64,000 nucleotides of DNA from an uncultured bacterium (GTDB taxonomy: Bacteria > Muiribacteriota > Ozemobacteria > Ozemobacterales > Ozemobacteraceae): assembly GCA_937949615.1 (NCBI GenBank), contig CALEDQ010000029.1, positions 186,001 to 250,000 of the forward strand, read 5' to 3'. The translations under genes were made by a program, and so were the position numbers. The notes beneath the pieces were generated by a model. That model saw only the letters and a program-made list of their open reading frames with translations, was not told the origin of the DNA and did not search any database. Below, piece by piece: positions 51,345 through 60,921 of this stretch; position 1 is the first letter of the stretch, and each line of letters starts with the position of its first letter.

Positions 51345-53828
51345 ATGTCTGACCGAAATTTCTGCCAGAAAAGCAGTTTCAAACTCACAATCGGCTTCTG
51401 TATTCTTGCCGTGGCCATTGCCACCTGTCTTCAGGCGCAGACACGCGTGATCGAACCCCAGAAAAACCCTTTTCAGAAGCAGCCTCTGATCAGAAACACG
51501 CCCGGACAGTTTCAGGGTACTCAGGTTGTTGCACCCGACCGTTCACAGAATCGTAATCCCGGCCTGCCCCCGATCGTAAAATTCAGCCAGACCGGCAACA
51601 GTGAATCTGCGATTCAGCCTTCTGACAATGCCGGCATCACAACCGCCGCTCCAGATATCAACGCCGCCGAGATCATCGAGCCATCTGAAGGCTCAAAATC
51701 TGACGAGATCGCGATCAACTTTGAAGCTGTCGATCTGATGAGCCTGGTTCGCTACATGAGTCAGGAAACTGGTCGCGGTTTTATCATCAATCAGCCGCTG
51801 CAGGGTGATGTAACCATCATTTCGCCAGTCACTCTCGGCAAGGAAGAGGCCCTGGCAATGCTTGAGTCGATTCTTCAGGTGCGCGGCTACACAGCAGTAC
51901 CTTCGGGCAAAATGTTCAAAATCGTTGCCCTCAGCGATGCCAAGGTGGCAGGCACCGAAACCCGCACCCCCGGAGAACTGAATTCACTCAGCGACGATGA
52001 CACCCTGATCACTCAAATTGTGCCACTCGAAAGAACCTCAGTAGAAGAAGCCAGTAAAATTCTCGCCACTCTGCTGCCCCGCGATGCCTCGATGCTGCTT
52101 TTCCCACCATCGAACACAATCGTTCTGACCGGCCGCTCAGTCAATATCAAGAGGGCTCTTGAAGTTCTGCTTGAACTCGAAAAGGGTCTGCTGCGCCCGG
52201 GTCTCGACATTGTCCCGCTCAAATATTCCGCGGCTGAAGATCTTAAAGCTCAGCTCGAAAAAATTATTTCTGGCGGCGGGGTTGAACGCGATACGATTAA
52301 GGGCGGCGTCAATTTTATTGCTGACAAACGCAGTAACAGCCTGTTCGTTCTCACCTCACCCGAAAATTTTGAACGGGTCAGAACTCTGATCGATCGCCTC
52401 GACACCTCAACAACAGACGCAAGACCTGAACTGACAAGGTTTTTCACCCTCAAATACGCCGATGAGACCGAAACTGCCAAACAGCTCGAAGACATTCTCG
52501 GCTTCAGCCGCAAAAACGAAATCACATCCGCTTCAGAATCGGCAATGATCGAAACGACCCGGCTGGTTCCGATCAAAAGAACCAGATCAATTATGATTAC
52601 CGCCAGATCAGAAGATGTCATGAATCGCATCGAGTCACTGCTGCAGCACCTCGATTCTCCACCTGCCAAAGGTAGCGGTGATGTCAAGGTTATTAAAGTC
52701 GTCAATGCCGACGCAAAGGCGCTTGCCGAAACCCTCGCCAAACTCGTTCAGCAGACCGAACAGGGCGCGGCACCAACTTCAGGCCCGCGCCAGATCGTTA
52801 CCTTCGTTGCAGAAGAACATACCAATTCGATCATCATGACCGGGCCGCCGCAGCAGTTTCCGCAATATGAATCCATTATCGCCTCTCTCGATGTCATGCG
52901 GCACCAGATTCTCGTTGAAGTGCTTATTACCGAAGTCAGCGGTCAGCTGACCCATAATCTCGGCATCGAATGGAACGTTTTCGACTATAACTCAGATACC
53001 TGGCGTGCTTTTGGCGGCACCAACTACGGCATCAAGGGCACCAATCCCTCTGCCAACAGCGGTTTCCAGGTCGGTCTGATCAAAGAAGCCGTTACCGCTG
53101 CCGACCTGGCAAAAGGCGATCCCACCGCTCTCAGCAAAATCAAGGCTATGGTTAAGGCCTACAGCAATAACTCAAATTTCAAGATTCTTTCGGCACCGCA
53201 GATTCTCAGCACCGACAACCAGGAAGCGAAAATTTCAGTCGGCGAAGTGGTCGCCCTGCCCCAGGGTTTCACCCAGGACCGCGACACCGGCCGCTTCGAC
53301 CTTACCAACTTCAAGTATGAAGACGTGGGCATAGTGCTCGGCCTGACTCCGAGAGTCAATTCGAACGATCTCGTCACTCTCAAAATCGACCAGGAAATCA
53401 AAAAGCGCCAGGAAGAAAACCTTTATGAATTCAATGTTCCGGTGCTTACCAAACGCCAGATGCAGACGACGATTACGGTTCCGAATCATAAAACCATCGT
53501 TATCGGTGGTCTGATGCGTGAAGACAAAACCAAAGTAATCGAAAAAGTACCGCTGCTGTCGAATATCCCGTTTATCGGCGAAGCTTTCAAGAATCGGCGT
53601 GATGTGACCCAGAAAACCAATCTGCTGGTTTTTATCACACCACATATTCTCTCGACACCCGAAGAAGTGTTAAAATTTGACGAAGCCAGAGGTTCCACCA
53701 CCGAAGAAAAAAAACTGGAAGAAGTGAAAAAGGTTGCTGTGCAGAAACAGCAGGCGCACGAAAGCCAGTTCAGAGACAAAGCATTGAAAGCCTTTGAAAG
53801 ACTTAAAACCAACATCGACAAGAAGTAG
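51345..53828 (+). CDS. gspD: Type II secretion secretin GspD
   Basis: An 827-residue secretin, the outer-membrane channel of the T2SS. A signal peptide (about 1-32) precedes a Gln/Pro-rich linker. The N0 domain lies at about 118-195 (IAINFEAVDLMSLVRYMSQE), and N1-N3 at about 220-500, each with a KYADxxETAKQLEDIL-like helix. The beta-barrel domain follows, with the family signature VPLLSNIPFIGEAFKNR and PNHKTIVIGGLMRED. A Lys/Glu-rich coil ends the protein. GGGGAAATAAG precedes the ATG. Gap to gspE is 15 bases. Confidence 0.96.
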   Translation: MSDRNFCQKSSFKLTIGFCILAVAIATCLQAQTRVIEPQKNPFQKQPLIRNTPGQFQGTQVVAPDRSQNRNPGLPPIVKFSQTGNSESAIQPSDNAGITTAAPDINAAEIIEPSEGSKSDEIAINFEAVDLMSLVRYMSQETGRGFIINQPLQGDVTIISPVTLGKEEALAMLESILQVRGYTAVPSGKMFKIVALSDAKVAGTETRTPGELNSLSDDDTLITQIVPLERTSVEEASKILATLLPRDASMLLFPPSNTIVLTGRSVNIKRALEVLLELEKGLLRPGLDIVPLKYSAAEDLKAQLEKIISGGGVERDTIKGGVNFIADKRSNSLFVLTSPENFERVRTLIDRLDTSTTDARPELTRFFTLKYADETETAKQLEDILGFSRKNEITSASESAMIETTRLVPIKRTRSIMITARSEDVMNRIESLLQHLDSPPAKGSGDVKVIKVVNADAKALAETLAKLVQQTEQGAAPTSGPRQIVTFVAEEHTNSIIMTGPPQQFPQYESIIASLDVMRHQILVEVLITEVSGQLTHNLGIEWNVFDYNSDTWRAFGGTNYGIKGTNPSANSGFQVGLIKEAVTAADLAKGDPTALSKIKAMVKAYSNNSNFKILSAPQILSTDNQEAKISVGEVVALPQGFTQDRDTGRFDLTNFKYEDVGIVLGLTPRVNSNDLVTLKIDQEIKKRQEENLYEFNVPVLTKRQMQTTITVPNHKTIVIGGLMREDKTKVIEKVPLLSNIPFIGEAFKNRRDVTQKTNLLVFITPHILSTPEEVLKFDEARGSTTEEKKLEEVKKVAVQKQQAHESQFRDKALKAFERLKTNIDKK

Positions 53829-53843
53829 CAGGCCTGCAGACAG

Positions 53844-55496
53844 ATGAAAAACCGGCAAAAGCTCGGGCAGATTCTCGTCGAGCGCGGCGAGATCTCGCCT
53901 GAGATACTCGACGAGGCGCTGCGGCAGCAAACCACTGGTCCCGCCCGCCGCCTGCTCGGGGAAATTCTCATCGACAGCGGCTACATCGATGAACAGGCAC
54001 TTTTTTCGGCCCTTGCCCTGCAATGGGGCTTCGAATTTGCACAGGTCATTGACCCGGCCGATATCGACAACGGTATTCTCGAGCTTTTTCCGCTCGAACA
54101 CCTGCGCCGCAATATGACTTTCCCGATGCATCAGACCGAAGATACTTTGTTCGTGGCGTCGGCCGACCCTTTCAAACCCGGGGTTATCGAAGAGCTCAGC
54201 CGCAAGTTCAAAAAGAAACTGCGTTTTGTCGTTCTGCCGCCCGGTGTCATCAGCAATGCACTCAACGAGACCTACGGCCGTGGCCGTGATTCACAGGAAA
54301 TAATCGAGACGATCAGTATCGAAGAAGACGTCGACGGCAATCTCGAAAACTTCGAGCCCGAAGACGTGCTTGAATCGGCCAACAAAGCACCGGTCGTCAG
54401 ATTCGTCAACACCCTGATCTTTCAGTCTCTGCGCGAACGTGCCTCTGACATTCATCTTGAGCTTTCGCCAGAAGGTTTTCGCATCCGTTACCGTATTGAT
54501 GGCGTTCTGGTCAACCGTTTTTCGCCGCCGCGCAAGCTGCATGCGCCGGTCACTTCGCGCATCAAAATCATGGCCGGGCTCGACATCGCTGAACGCCGCC
54601 TGCCCCAGGATGGCAAAATCAGGGTAAGATTCGGTGACCGCGAAGTCGATATCCGCGTCAGCTCAGTGCCATGCGCACACGGTGAACGGGTGGTCATGCG
54701 TCTGCTCGATCGCAAAACCGAACTGCTGACGCTTGAACAGATGGGCATGGACAAAGAAGTGCTGCAGACATTTGACCGGCTGATCCGGCGCCCGAACGGC
54801 ATCCTTCTCGTTACCGGTCCGACCGGTTCAGGTAAAACCACGACTCTGTATGGGGCGATAATGCGCATCATCAGCCCTGATGTCAACATCATTACCCTTG
54901 AAGACCCGGTTGAATATGAGTTACCCGGCGCAAGTCAGATTCCGGTCAAGCCGCGCATCGGCTTCACTTTTGCGGCCGGCCTGCGGTCGATACTGCGTCA
55001 GGACCCCGACGTCATTCTCGTCGGCGAAATCCGCGATGACGAAACCGCTTCGATGGCCATTCAGGCAAGTCTGACCGGACATCTGGTGTTTTCGACTCTG
55101 CATACCAACGACGCAGCCTCGGCTGCGGTCAGACTTATCGACATGAATGTAGAGCCATACCTTGTCTCCTCGACTTTGATCGGGGTGCTGGCACAGCGCC
55201 TGGTGAGAAGACTCTGCTGTGCCTGCCGGCAGCAGAATTCAGCTGGCGAATGGTCTGCCCCTGGCTGCCCGCAATGTTCCGGAACAGGTTTCAAGGGCCG
55301 TTGCGGCATCTACGAAATGATGGTCATCGACGAAAGCCTTTCGGCCATGATCGGGCGTGGCGCCAGCCTCGATGAAATCAGGGCTCAGGCAAAGAAGGGC
55401 GGTATGGTCAGTCTGTATGAAAACGGCCTGCACAAAATCACCATGGGCATAACTTCGACAGCCGAAATTGAGCGCGTCTGCTGGCAGGGAGGCTGA
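53844..55496 (+). CDS. gspE: Type II secretion ATPase GspE
   Basis: A 550-residue cytoplasmic ATPase that powers pseudopilus assembly. The N-terminal domain contacts GspL. The core has Walker A GPTGSGKTTTLYG, an Asp box, Walker B ILVGEIRDDETA and a His box GHLVFSTLHTNDA. A Cys4 zinc element (CCAC and CPQC) follows, typical of GspE and PilB. The ATG follows gspD by 15 bases. Confidence 0.97.
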   Translation: MKNRQKLGQILVERGEISPEILDEALRQQTTGPARRLLGEILIDSGYIDEQALFSALALQWGFEFAQVIDPADIDNGILELFPLEHLRRNMTFPMHQTEDTLFVASADPFKPGVIEELSRKFKKKLRFVVLPPGVISNALNETYGRGRDSQEIIETISIEEDVDGNLENFEPEDVLESANKAPVVRFVNTLIFQSLRERASDIHLELSPEGFRIRYRIDGVLVNRFSPPRKLHAPVTSRIKIMAGLDIAERRLPQDGKIRVRFGDREVDIRVSSVPCAHGERVVMRLLDRKTELLTLEQMGMDKEVLQTFDRLIRRPNGILLVTGPTGSGKTTTLYGAIMRIISPDVNIITLEDPVEYELPGASQIPVKPRIGFTFAAGLRSILRQDPDVILVGEIRDDETASMAIQASLTGHLVFSTLHTNDAASAAVRLIDMNVEPYLVSSTLIGVLAQRLVRRLCCACRQQNSAGEWSAPGCPQCSGTGFKGRCGIYEMMVIDESLSAMIGRGASLDEIRAQAKKGGMVSLYENGLHKITMGITSTAEIERVCWQGG

Positions 55497-55498
55497 TT

Positions 55499-56698
55499 GT
55501 GCCACTTTTCAGATACCAGGCCTATGAGCGCGATGGCAATGAAGTAAGCGGCCTGATCGAGGCTGACGACGTCGCCGCTGCCCGGCTGGCGGTTAAAAAC
55601 CGTGGTCTGGCACCTTTTACAATCGAGCCGGCGGCCGATGAGCAGACCAGCAGTTTTGGCGCCGGGCAGTTTTCGCTGGCCGAACAGGCCCGCCTGGCAC
55701 GCCAGTTATCAGCCCTTCTGAAGGGCGGAGTTTCGCTGACAAAAGCCCTGGCAGGCATCGAGACTCAGGCTGCCTGGGCCAGCCGGCGCAGCAGTCTTGT
55801 CACTCTGCGTGAGGGCATTGAAAAAGGCCGTGATCTTTCGGGTGTCCTGGCTGAAATGAAAAGCATTTTTGCGCCGGCTCTGCTTTCAGTCATCAGGGTT
55901 GGCGAAACCACCGGACGCCTCGACTTTGCTTTTGCGCAGCTTTCGTCGCACCTCGAACGTGAGCTCGATCATCGCCGCCGCCTGACCGCAGCGATCGCCT
56001 ACCCTGCCATCACTGCCATCATTTCGATCGGCGTGCTCGCCTTTCTGATGGTCTATCTTGTACCGGTAGTCGCACGTATGTTCGCTGACGTTCAGGGCGA
56101 TCTGCCCTGGATCACCCGCTGGCTGATCGCGTTCAGCAATTTTTTCTCGACGAACTGGCTTCTGCTGTCGCTTTCTCTGATTGGCCTGCTTGCGGCGTTC
56201 AAAATTGCCATGCGGTTTCCCGGCAGTCGCCGGCAGTATGAAAAACTGCAGCTGAAACTGCCGATCTGGGGTCGTTTCATAGAAGGCATGCGTATGGAAA
56301 CCTGGGCGCGCAGCACCGGCATGATGATTCAGTGCGGTGTAACCCTTCTTGAATGTATCAGAGTCATCAGGGAAAATGAAACTTCGGTGCTGCAAAGCGA
56401 GGCACTTGCAAAGGTCGAAAGGGCTCTGGAGCGCGGCACATCGTTTTCTGAAGCACTTAAAAGCTCAGAAGGATTTCCGGTTTTTGTCATTCAGATGATC
56501 GAAGCAGGCGAAGCGTCGGGCGAACTGGCACCGATGCTTTATTCAGCCGCTACTGAACTAGAAGCCGACAACCGTTCAGTCACCGAGCTGTTTCTGACGA
56601 TTCTTGAACCAGTCCTGATCGTCATCATGGGCACGGCGGTCGGCGCCATCATGATCGGCGTTCTGCTCCCCATCTACGAAATGAACCGCTTCATGTAA
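55499..56698 (+). CDS. gspF: Type II secretion inner-membrane protein GspF
   Basis: A 399-residue polytopic protein of the GspF/PilC family with two repeated cytoplasmic domains and three membrane helices (about 172-192, 222-242, 370-390). MPLFRYQAYERDGNEVSGLIEAD opens the protein. The core motif GxSLTKALAGIETQ is repeated as GVTLLECIRVIRENE. The start is GTG, six bases after GGGAGG and two bases after the gspE stop. It is the last T2SS gene here; the pseudopilin half is at 25437-30046. Confidence 0.96.
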   Translation: MPLFRYQAYERDGNEVSGLIEADDVAAARLAVKNRGLAPFTIEPAADEQTSSFGAGQFSLAEQARLARQLSALLKGGVSLTKALAGIETQAAWASRRSSLVTLREGIEKGRDLSGVLAEMKSIFAPALLSVIRVGETTGRLDFAFAQLSSHLERELDHRRRLTAAIAYPAITAIISIGVLAFLMVYLVPVVARMFADVQGDLPWITRWLIAFSNFFSTNWLLLSLSLIGLLAAFKIAMRFPGSRRQYEKLQLKLPIWGRFIEGMRMETWARSTGMMIQCGVTLLECIRVIRENETSVLQSEALAKVERALERGTSFSEALKSSEGFPVFVIQMIEAGEASGELAPMLYSAATELEADNRSVTELFLTILEPVLIVIMGTAVGAIMIGVLLPIYEMNRFM

Positions 56699-56788
56699 GC
56701 AGAACGCCACACTGGCGGGTGTGGTAAAATAGGGTGGGCCTGGCGGGAATTTTGGGCGCGGGCTGAACTGACAATCAAGGGAAAAGGC

Positions 56789-57769
56789 ATGAAACACCAC
56801 ATTTTTACGTTCTATCTGTGTCTGGCTTTGATTTTCTGCTGCAGCAGCGTTGACGCCTGGTCGTATCACACACATCGCAAGCTTACCGCCGATGCGGTGC
56901 GCCTGATGCCCGATGCCTTCAGAAACCAGTTTGCTGGGCAGAAAGCCAGTTTTCTCAAGGGCTCAACCGACCCCGACACGCTGATAAAAGACTTCACCAA
57001 TCATGTCTATCACCCTGACGGGTCAATGGTCGACGGTCTTTACCGCATCAAAGACCTCTACAACACGACCGCCGGGCTGATCCGCAATCAGGCCGAGCCT
57101 GAAAAAATTGCCTACATGCTGGGTCTGATGTCACATTACATAGCAGACATCAATCAACCGCTGCATACCGCAGGCAGTGAGCGCAACCCTGACGAATCCG
57201 AGTATCATACCAGATATGAGCGCGACCTCAATAAAGAACTGCGTAATCTGCAGCTGCCCGAAATCAGCTATCGCCCTGTCACCGATGTTGAACAGCGGGT
57301 TAAGGAAATGGCCGGCAGCGCCAATCGAGAATATGATGCTATCGACCGCGCCTATCGTGGCGGTGGCCAGGGTCTGCCCGATGTCATGGAAATGTCGCGA
57401 CGCCAGCTGGCAGCTGCAACCAGCAACATCATCGACTTCTGGCTCGGTGTTTTCACTGAAGGTGGGCGTCCGATCGATACCGGCAGCCAACAGCAGCCTG
57501 CCACAGGCACGAACCTTTCTGTCGAATGGCAGAACGACGAGTCGACTGCCACCGCCGTATCAGATCAGATAAACATCAACTCGGCTACTGCCGAGCAGAT
57601 GGCGGCGTTTTTCAACATCGAGCTGCCCAAAGCCAATCGTATCGTCGATGCCCGGCCATTCAAATCGGCTTACGATCTGGCCAGAGTTCAGGGCTTCACG
57701 GTTCATTTCGTCAAACGACATCGCGACCGCATAAGACTCGACGGCGGGTCGGACCAGCGAAAATACTGA
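56789..57769 (+). CDS. Secreted zinc-dependent phospholipase C/P1-nuclease-like protein with C-terminal HhH domain
   Basis: A 326-residue exported protein. The signal peptide ends at VDA, so the mature chain would start at Trp24, as zinc phospholipases C and S1/P1 nucleases do, using the N-terminal Trp as a metal ligand. Histidines follow at 27 and 29. The central HYIADINQPLH motif (about 115-126) and a later EYHTRYE supply further ligands. Residues about 261-322 are a ComEA-like helix-hairpin-helix (ININSATAEQMAAF, then DARPFKSAYDLARV), a DNA-binding module. The combination suggests extracellular nucleic acid as substrate, which is inference. It lies directly after gspF and may be a T2SS substrate. 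Confidence 0.75.
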   Translation: MKHHIFTFYLCLALIFCCSSVDAWSYHTHRKLTADAVRLMPDAFRNQFAGQKASFLKGSTDPDTLIKDFTNHVYHPDGSMVDGLYRIKDLYNTTAGLIRNQAEPEKIAYMLGLMSHYIADINQPLHTAGSERNPDESEYHTRYERDLNKELRNLQLPEISYRPVTDVEQRVKEMAGSANREYDAIDRAYRGGGQGLPDVMEMSRRQLAAATSNIIDFWLGVFTEGGRPIDTGSQQQPATGTNLSVEWQNDESTATAVSDQININSATAEQMAAFFNIELPKANRIVDARPFKSAYDLARVQGFTVHFVKRHRDRIRLDGGSDQRKY

Positions 57770-58025
57770 TAAATCCAGAAAATCAACGCAAAAAAAGGCA
57801 TTTTTTCAACCTTAAAACGCTAATTTTGCCATGAAAAATCCCGTTCTAAGCTTTGAGTATGCAAGCCACAATTTCAGAGCAGGATATATCAACAGCAACT
57901 TGAAGCAAATTTTCCTGGGCTATATTTGCCAATTACAAAAATCAGCCACCAGAATTTTTCGTTAATTAACTACAAACAGTTGCCGATAGCGGGTTACTGA
58001 AAAAATGACTCGCTGGAGGGCGCTT

Positions 58026-59213
58026 ATGCGTATCGGTAAAAAAGAGTTTGTGGCCGGTCTTTTACTTGCTGCGATCACCTGGACTTCTGCCGGTGAAATT
58101 TCTTCTCTACAGGCTGCCGGAAAGAGCCGCCTCGGTGCCGAAATCCAGTTTTCACAGCAGATCGGGCTGTTCGATGCCACACAGCTGAACAAAAAAATGC
58201 TTGAAAGTTATATTTCCGAGCATGCCTTTAACCGCGGTCTCAATGGCGTTCTCGTTGAAAGCGGACTGGTAAACAATTTTGATCTGAAAGAGCTCCAGAA
58301 GCTCGGTATCATAAAAATCGGCACGGCCCAAAAAGGCATCAGCCGTCGCGAAGCCAGCGAGGCTCTGCTGCGCTCGGTAATGCATGGCTGGCAGAACGAA
58401 CTGCTTCCCCGACCATCTTTTGAAGCTTCACTCGGTTTCAGAGACTGGCAGCCGGAAGAAAAATACCGCGAAAGTCTTACTTTTGCGATCACTTCAGGTC
58501 TGATTCAGGGCTCAAGCGCCGGTCAGTTCAGGCCCGACGACAAATTAAAGGTTAAAGAAGCACTCATGCTTCTCAAACGTTTCTTCGATCTTGCAACCAC
58601 CAGCAAAACTCCGACGCGCATCGCTCTCTTCGAAGATGTCATGCAGGATCACTACATGACCGCACCGCTGCTCAATCTGAGAAAAGCCGGAGCCTTCGAT
58701 CTTACCAACCTTGGCAAACGCCTGAACGGAACCGGTTCTCTCAGCGTAAAAGATCTCAGTATGGTCATTCAGGGCATTCTCGGTCGTCTCGACAAACCGG
58801 CTTATGCCGCCAGAATCAAACATATTGAAAGTAAAGCAAAAAATATCGATGCAACCCGCAACATACTTGCCTGCATGAGCGCGGTTCTCACTGAAGCAGT
58901 TCCTCACAGTGAAACCGACAACCATATACTTTATTCAGACGTAAAAGAAGGCAGTGCCATTGACAAGTCACTGAAGATTCTGGCGCGGGGCGGCATCAGA
59001 ATGGGTTATAACAACAACCTTTTCAAAGGAAATGAAAGGGTAACCAGATTTGAAGCCCTTGGACTTATCAACCGGGTAATAACAGAACTCGAGCCTGAAC
59101 CAATCAGGATTGCAGAGAGCAAAACCGCTACCCGTGATGACCTTGAAGCTTTTAAAAAGCTTATTCAGGAACGTCGCGAAAGAATTCACAAAATTCTTAG
59201 CCGCGAGCCCTGA
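58026..59213 (+). CDS. Secreted protein with SLH-type repeats
   Basis: A 395-residue protein with a signal peptide (KEFVAGLLLAAITWTSAGE). The first part (about 40-120) is helical. Two SLH-like units are visible, FRDWQPEEKYRESLTFAITSG with FRPDDKLKVKEAL, and a later YSDVKEGSAIDKSLKIL with RVTRFEALGLINRV. SLH domains hold proteins to secondary cell-wall polymers or to the cell surface. The ATG at 58026 has GGAGGGCGCTT ahead; an earlier ATG at 58005 is rejected. Its 3' end overlaps the opposite-strand gene by 17 bases. The 57770-58025 gap holds AT-rich sequence with no gene; any promoter there is weak. Confidence 0.8.
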   Translation: MRIGKKEFVAGLLLAAITWTSAGEISSLQAAGKSRLGAEIQFSQQIGLFDATQLNKKMLESYISEHAFNRGLNGVLVESGLVNNFDLKELQKLGIIKIGTAQKGISRREASEALLRSVMHGWQNELLPRPSFEASLGFRDWQPEEKYRESLTFAITSGLIQGSSAGQFRPDDKLKVKEALMLLKRFFDLATTSKTPTRIALFEDVMQDHYMTAPLLNLRKAGAFDLTNLGKRLNGTGSLSVKDLSMVIQGILGRLDKPAYAARIKHIESKAKNIDATRNILACMSAVLTEAVPHSETDNHILYSDVKEGSAIDKSLKILARGGIRMGYNNNLFKGNERVTRFEALGLINRVITELEPEPIRIAESKTATRDDLEAFKKLIQERRERIHKILSREP

Positions 59214-60168
59214 TTTTTCCAGCAAGCAGTAACAGCGTCACAAGAAACCCCGCCAATAGAGGCCGTTTAAAAGGCTGCGACGGCGGGGTTTCCGGCATCT
59301 GGTCATGACAAAGTTCACACGCGTCATTGGCTTCGCCATCCTGGTGATGGTGAACATGCTCAGATTTTTGAGTTGCACCAGTCTGGCGCTTTTCTGACAT
59401 GATCGACGGAAATTTCTCGTCAGGCAGGCGGCCGCTGTCGCGATAAATCCTCAGGATGGCGGCCAGCCGATCTGTTGCCCCATCTAGACTCTGGCCTGAT
59501 TTCTGCCAGGCCAGCAGAGCCTTCTGCGGATCATCGAGTTCGAGATAGATCCTGGCCAGCATGGTTTGATAAGCCGCTGCATTGAACGCCGGATCTGAAG
59601 ATAGCCTGATCGCTTCCTGTGAATATATGCCGGCCGCCTTTTCGAGATACCTCGATGCAGAAATCATCGCAGGCCGGCCACCGCCGGAAAAGATCACCAG
59701 CCAGGCCGCGGCAGCATAAAGTTCGTGCAGCGCCGGGTGATCTGGGTTGTTGATAATTCCCTGCTGTAAAACCTGCAGACTTTCGCGCCAATCAGCCTGC
59801 AGACCGGCAAGACATCGCGACAGAAGCTGATATGGCGCCAGTTCTTCCGGCATGATGGCAATCACCATATACAGTAAAGGCACAATATCAGAATTGCCGT
59901 TAAGCGACCCGGCAACAAACTGCTGACGACTGCCGGGAAAAGGCCCGCGGTGCATAAGTTCATCGGCCCTGGCCCAGAAACGGGCAGCAACCAACGAACG
60001 CAAACGTTCAGGAACAAACCTGACGATCGATTCGGGTTTGTCTGTTTTTGTCAGAGTTTGTCCGTAGATGTTTTTATAAGACCAGTTAAAGCTGAAAGCA
60101 AGGCATAAAAACAGAGCCACGATGAATGCCGGACGGCAGTGATACCTGGAATTGTTTTGCCAGAGCAT
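59197..60168 (-). CDS. TPR-like protein with a single CxxCH motif and C-terminal membrane anchor
   Basis: A 323-residue protein with an N-terminal membrane segment (FIVALFLCLAFSFNW). TPR-like helical repeats lie at about 95-245 (YQLLSRCLAGLQADWRESLQ, LARIYLELDDPQKALLAWQK). Next come a His-rich stretch (HVHHHQDGE) and CELCH at 284-288, a c-type heme binding motif, then a second hydrophobic segment at the C-terminus. The start follows the permease stop by three bases, so it belongs to the same operon. A role in redox or metal delivery at the membrane is inference. No known family is clear. Confidence 0.65.
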   Translation of the reverse strand: MLWQNNSRYHCRPAFIVALFLCLAFSFNWSYKNIYGQTLTKTDKPESIVRFVPERLRSLVAARFWARADELMHRGPFPGSRQQFVAGSLNGNSDIVPLLYMVIAIMPEELAPYQLLSRCLAGLQADWRESLQVLQQGIINNPDHPALHELYAAAAWLVIFSGGGRPAMISASRYLEKAAGIYSQEAIRLSSDPAFNAAAYQTMLARIYLELDDPQKALLAWQKSGQSLDGATDRLAAILRIYRDSGRLPDEKFPSIMSEKRQTGATQKSEHVHHHQDGEANDACELCHDQMPETPPSQPFKRPLLAGFLVTLLLLAGKIRARG

Positions 60169-60171
60169 GGC

Positions 60172-60921
60172 TTAAAGATCCCGGCGCTGCAGAAGCCCGC
60201 CGGTCAGCAGCAGATAAAAAACTATCTGTAGAACAGCATAAATTGTCACCATCAGCAGGGGCTCCAGCTGCAGTCCGGCAAACCAGCCGCCCCTGAAAAC
60301 ACTCAAATCAGGCAGAAGAGCGGCAAACACTTCAAACACGGCTGCAGCTGCCGGTGAATCGGCAAAAAGGCTGCGAATGCCATCGAGGTTGTGCCCGACG
60401 ACAAAAACAATCAACAAAGCGCCACAGGCGAGAAGACGCGAGGAAAAAACCGCCAGAAGCTGAAAAACAGCAGCAAGCATGGCAAATTCATAAAAAACCA
60501 TCAGAGCGGTCATGAACAGCTGAAAAAACAGGTGCCCTTCAGTCGCAAACATCAGCAATGAAAACATCAGAGCGGCAGCCAGCAGGGCAAAGGCAAGCAC
60601 TACAGCAAACCCGGCAAAGCGGCCGGCGGTAAACAACGTTCGATCAACCGGCCGGCTGAGAAAAAACCATGGGGTACGCTGAGTGGCAGCCCAGAAAAAA
60701 TGTTCAAAGCCCGATACAAGCACAAGAATGCCGGCCATCAGACTCATGACGCTGCCACCCAGATCAGCGATAAAACCGGTCTGAAAACCGGGGTTGGCGT
60801 TTTCAAAAGCCCATGCCGCATAAAACAGCGGCAGAAAAACAAGAATGAGCCCGGGCAAAAGGTTACCGCGCCAGGCTTTAACAACAACCAGCCGGCAGAT
60901 GGTGTAAAACTGCAGCATCAT
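60172..60921 (-). CDS. ABC-2 type transporter permease
   Basis: A 249-residue integral membrane protein with six hydrophobic segments, consistent with an ABC-2 permease. An N-terminal amphipathic segment (YTICRLVVVKAWRGNLLPG) precedes the first membrane helix. Its ATG overlaps the ATPase stop as ATGA. Its substrate is unknown; adjacency to a CxxCH protein leaves open a cofactor or heme role similar to ccm exporters, but sequence does not show that. Confidence 0.8.
   Translation of the reverse strand: MMLQFYTICRLVVVKAWRGNLLPGLILVFLPLFYAAWAFENANPGFQTGFIADLGGSVMSLMAGILVLVSGFEHFFWAATQRTPWFFLSRPVDRTLFTAGRFAGFAVVLAFALLAAALMFSLLMFATEGHLFFQLFMTALMVFYEFAMLAAVFQLLAVFSSRLLACGALLIVFVVGHNLDGIRSLFADSPAAAAVFEVFAALLPDLSVFRGGWFAGLQLEPLLMVTIYAVLQIVFYLLLTGGLLQRRDL

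Noticed and set aside
56707..56724. CCACAC/GTGTGG hairpin after gspF as a terminator
   Set aside because: Only six base pairs and followed by TAAAATAGGG rather than a T run.
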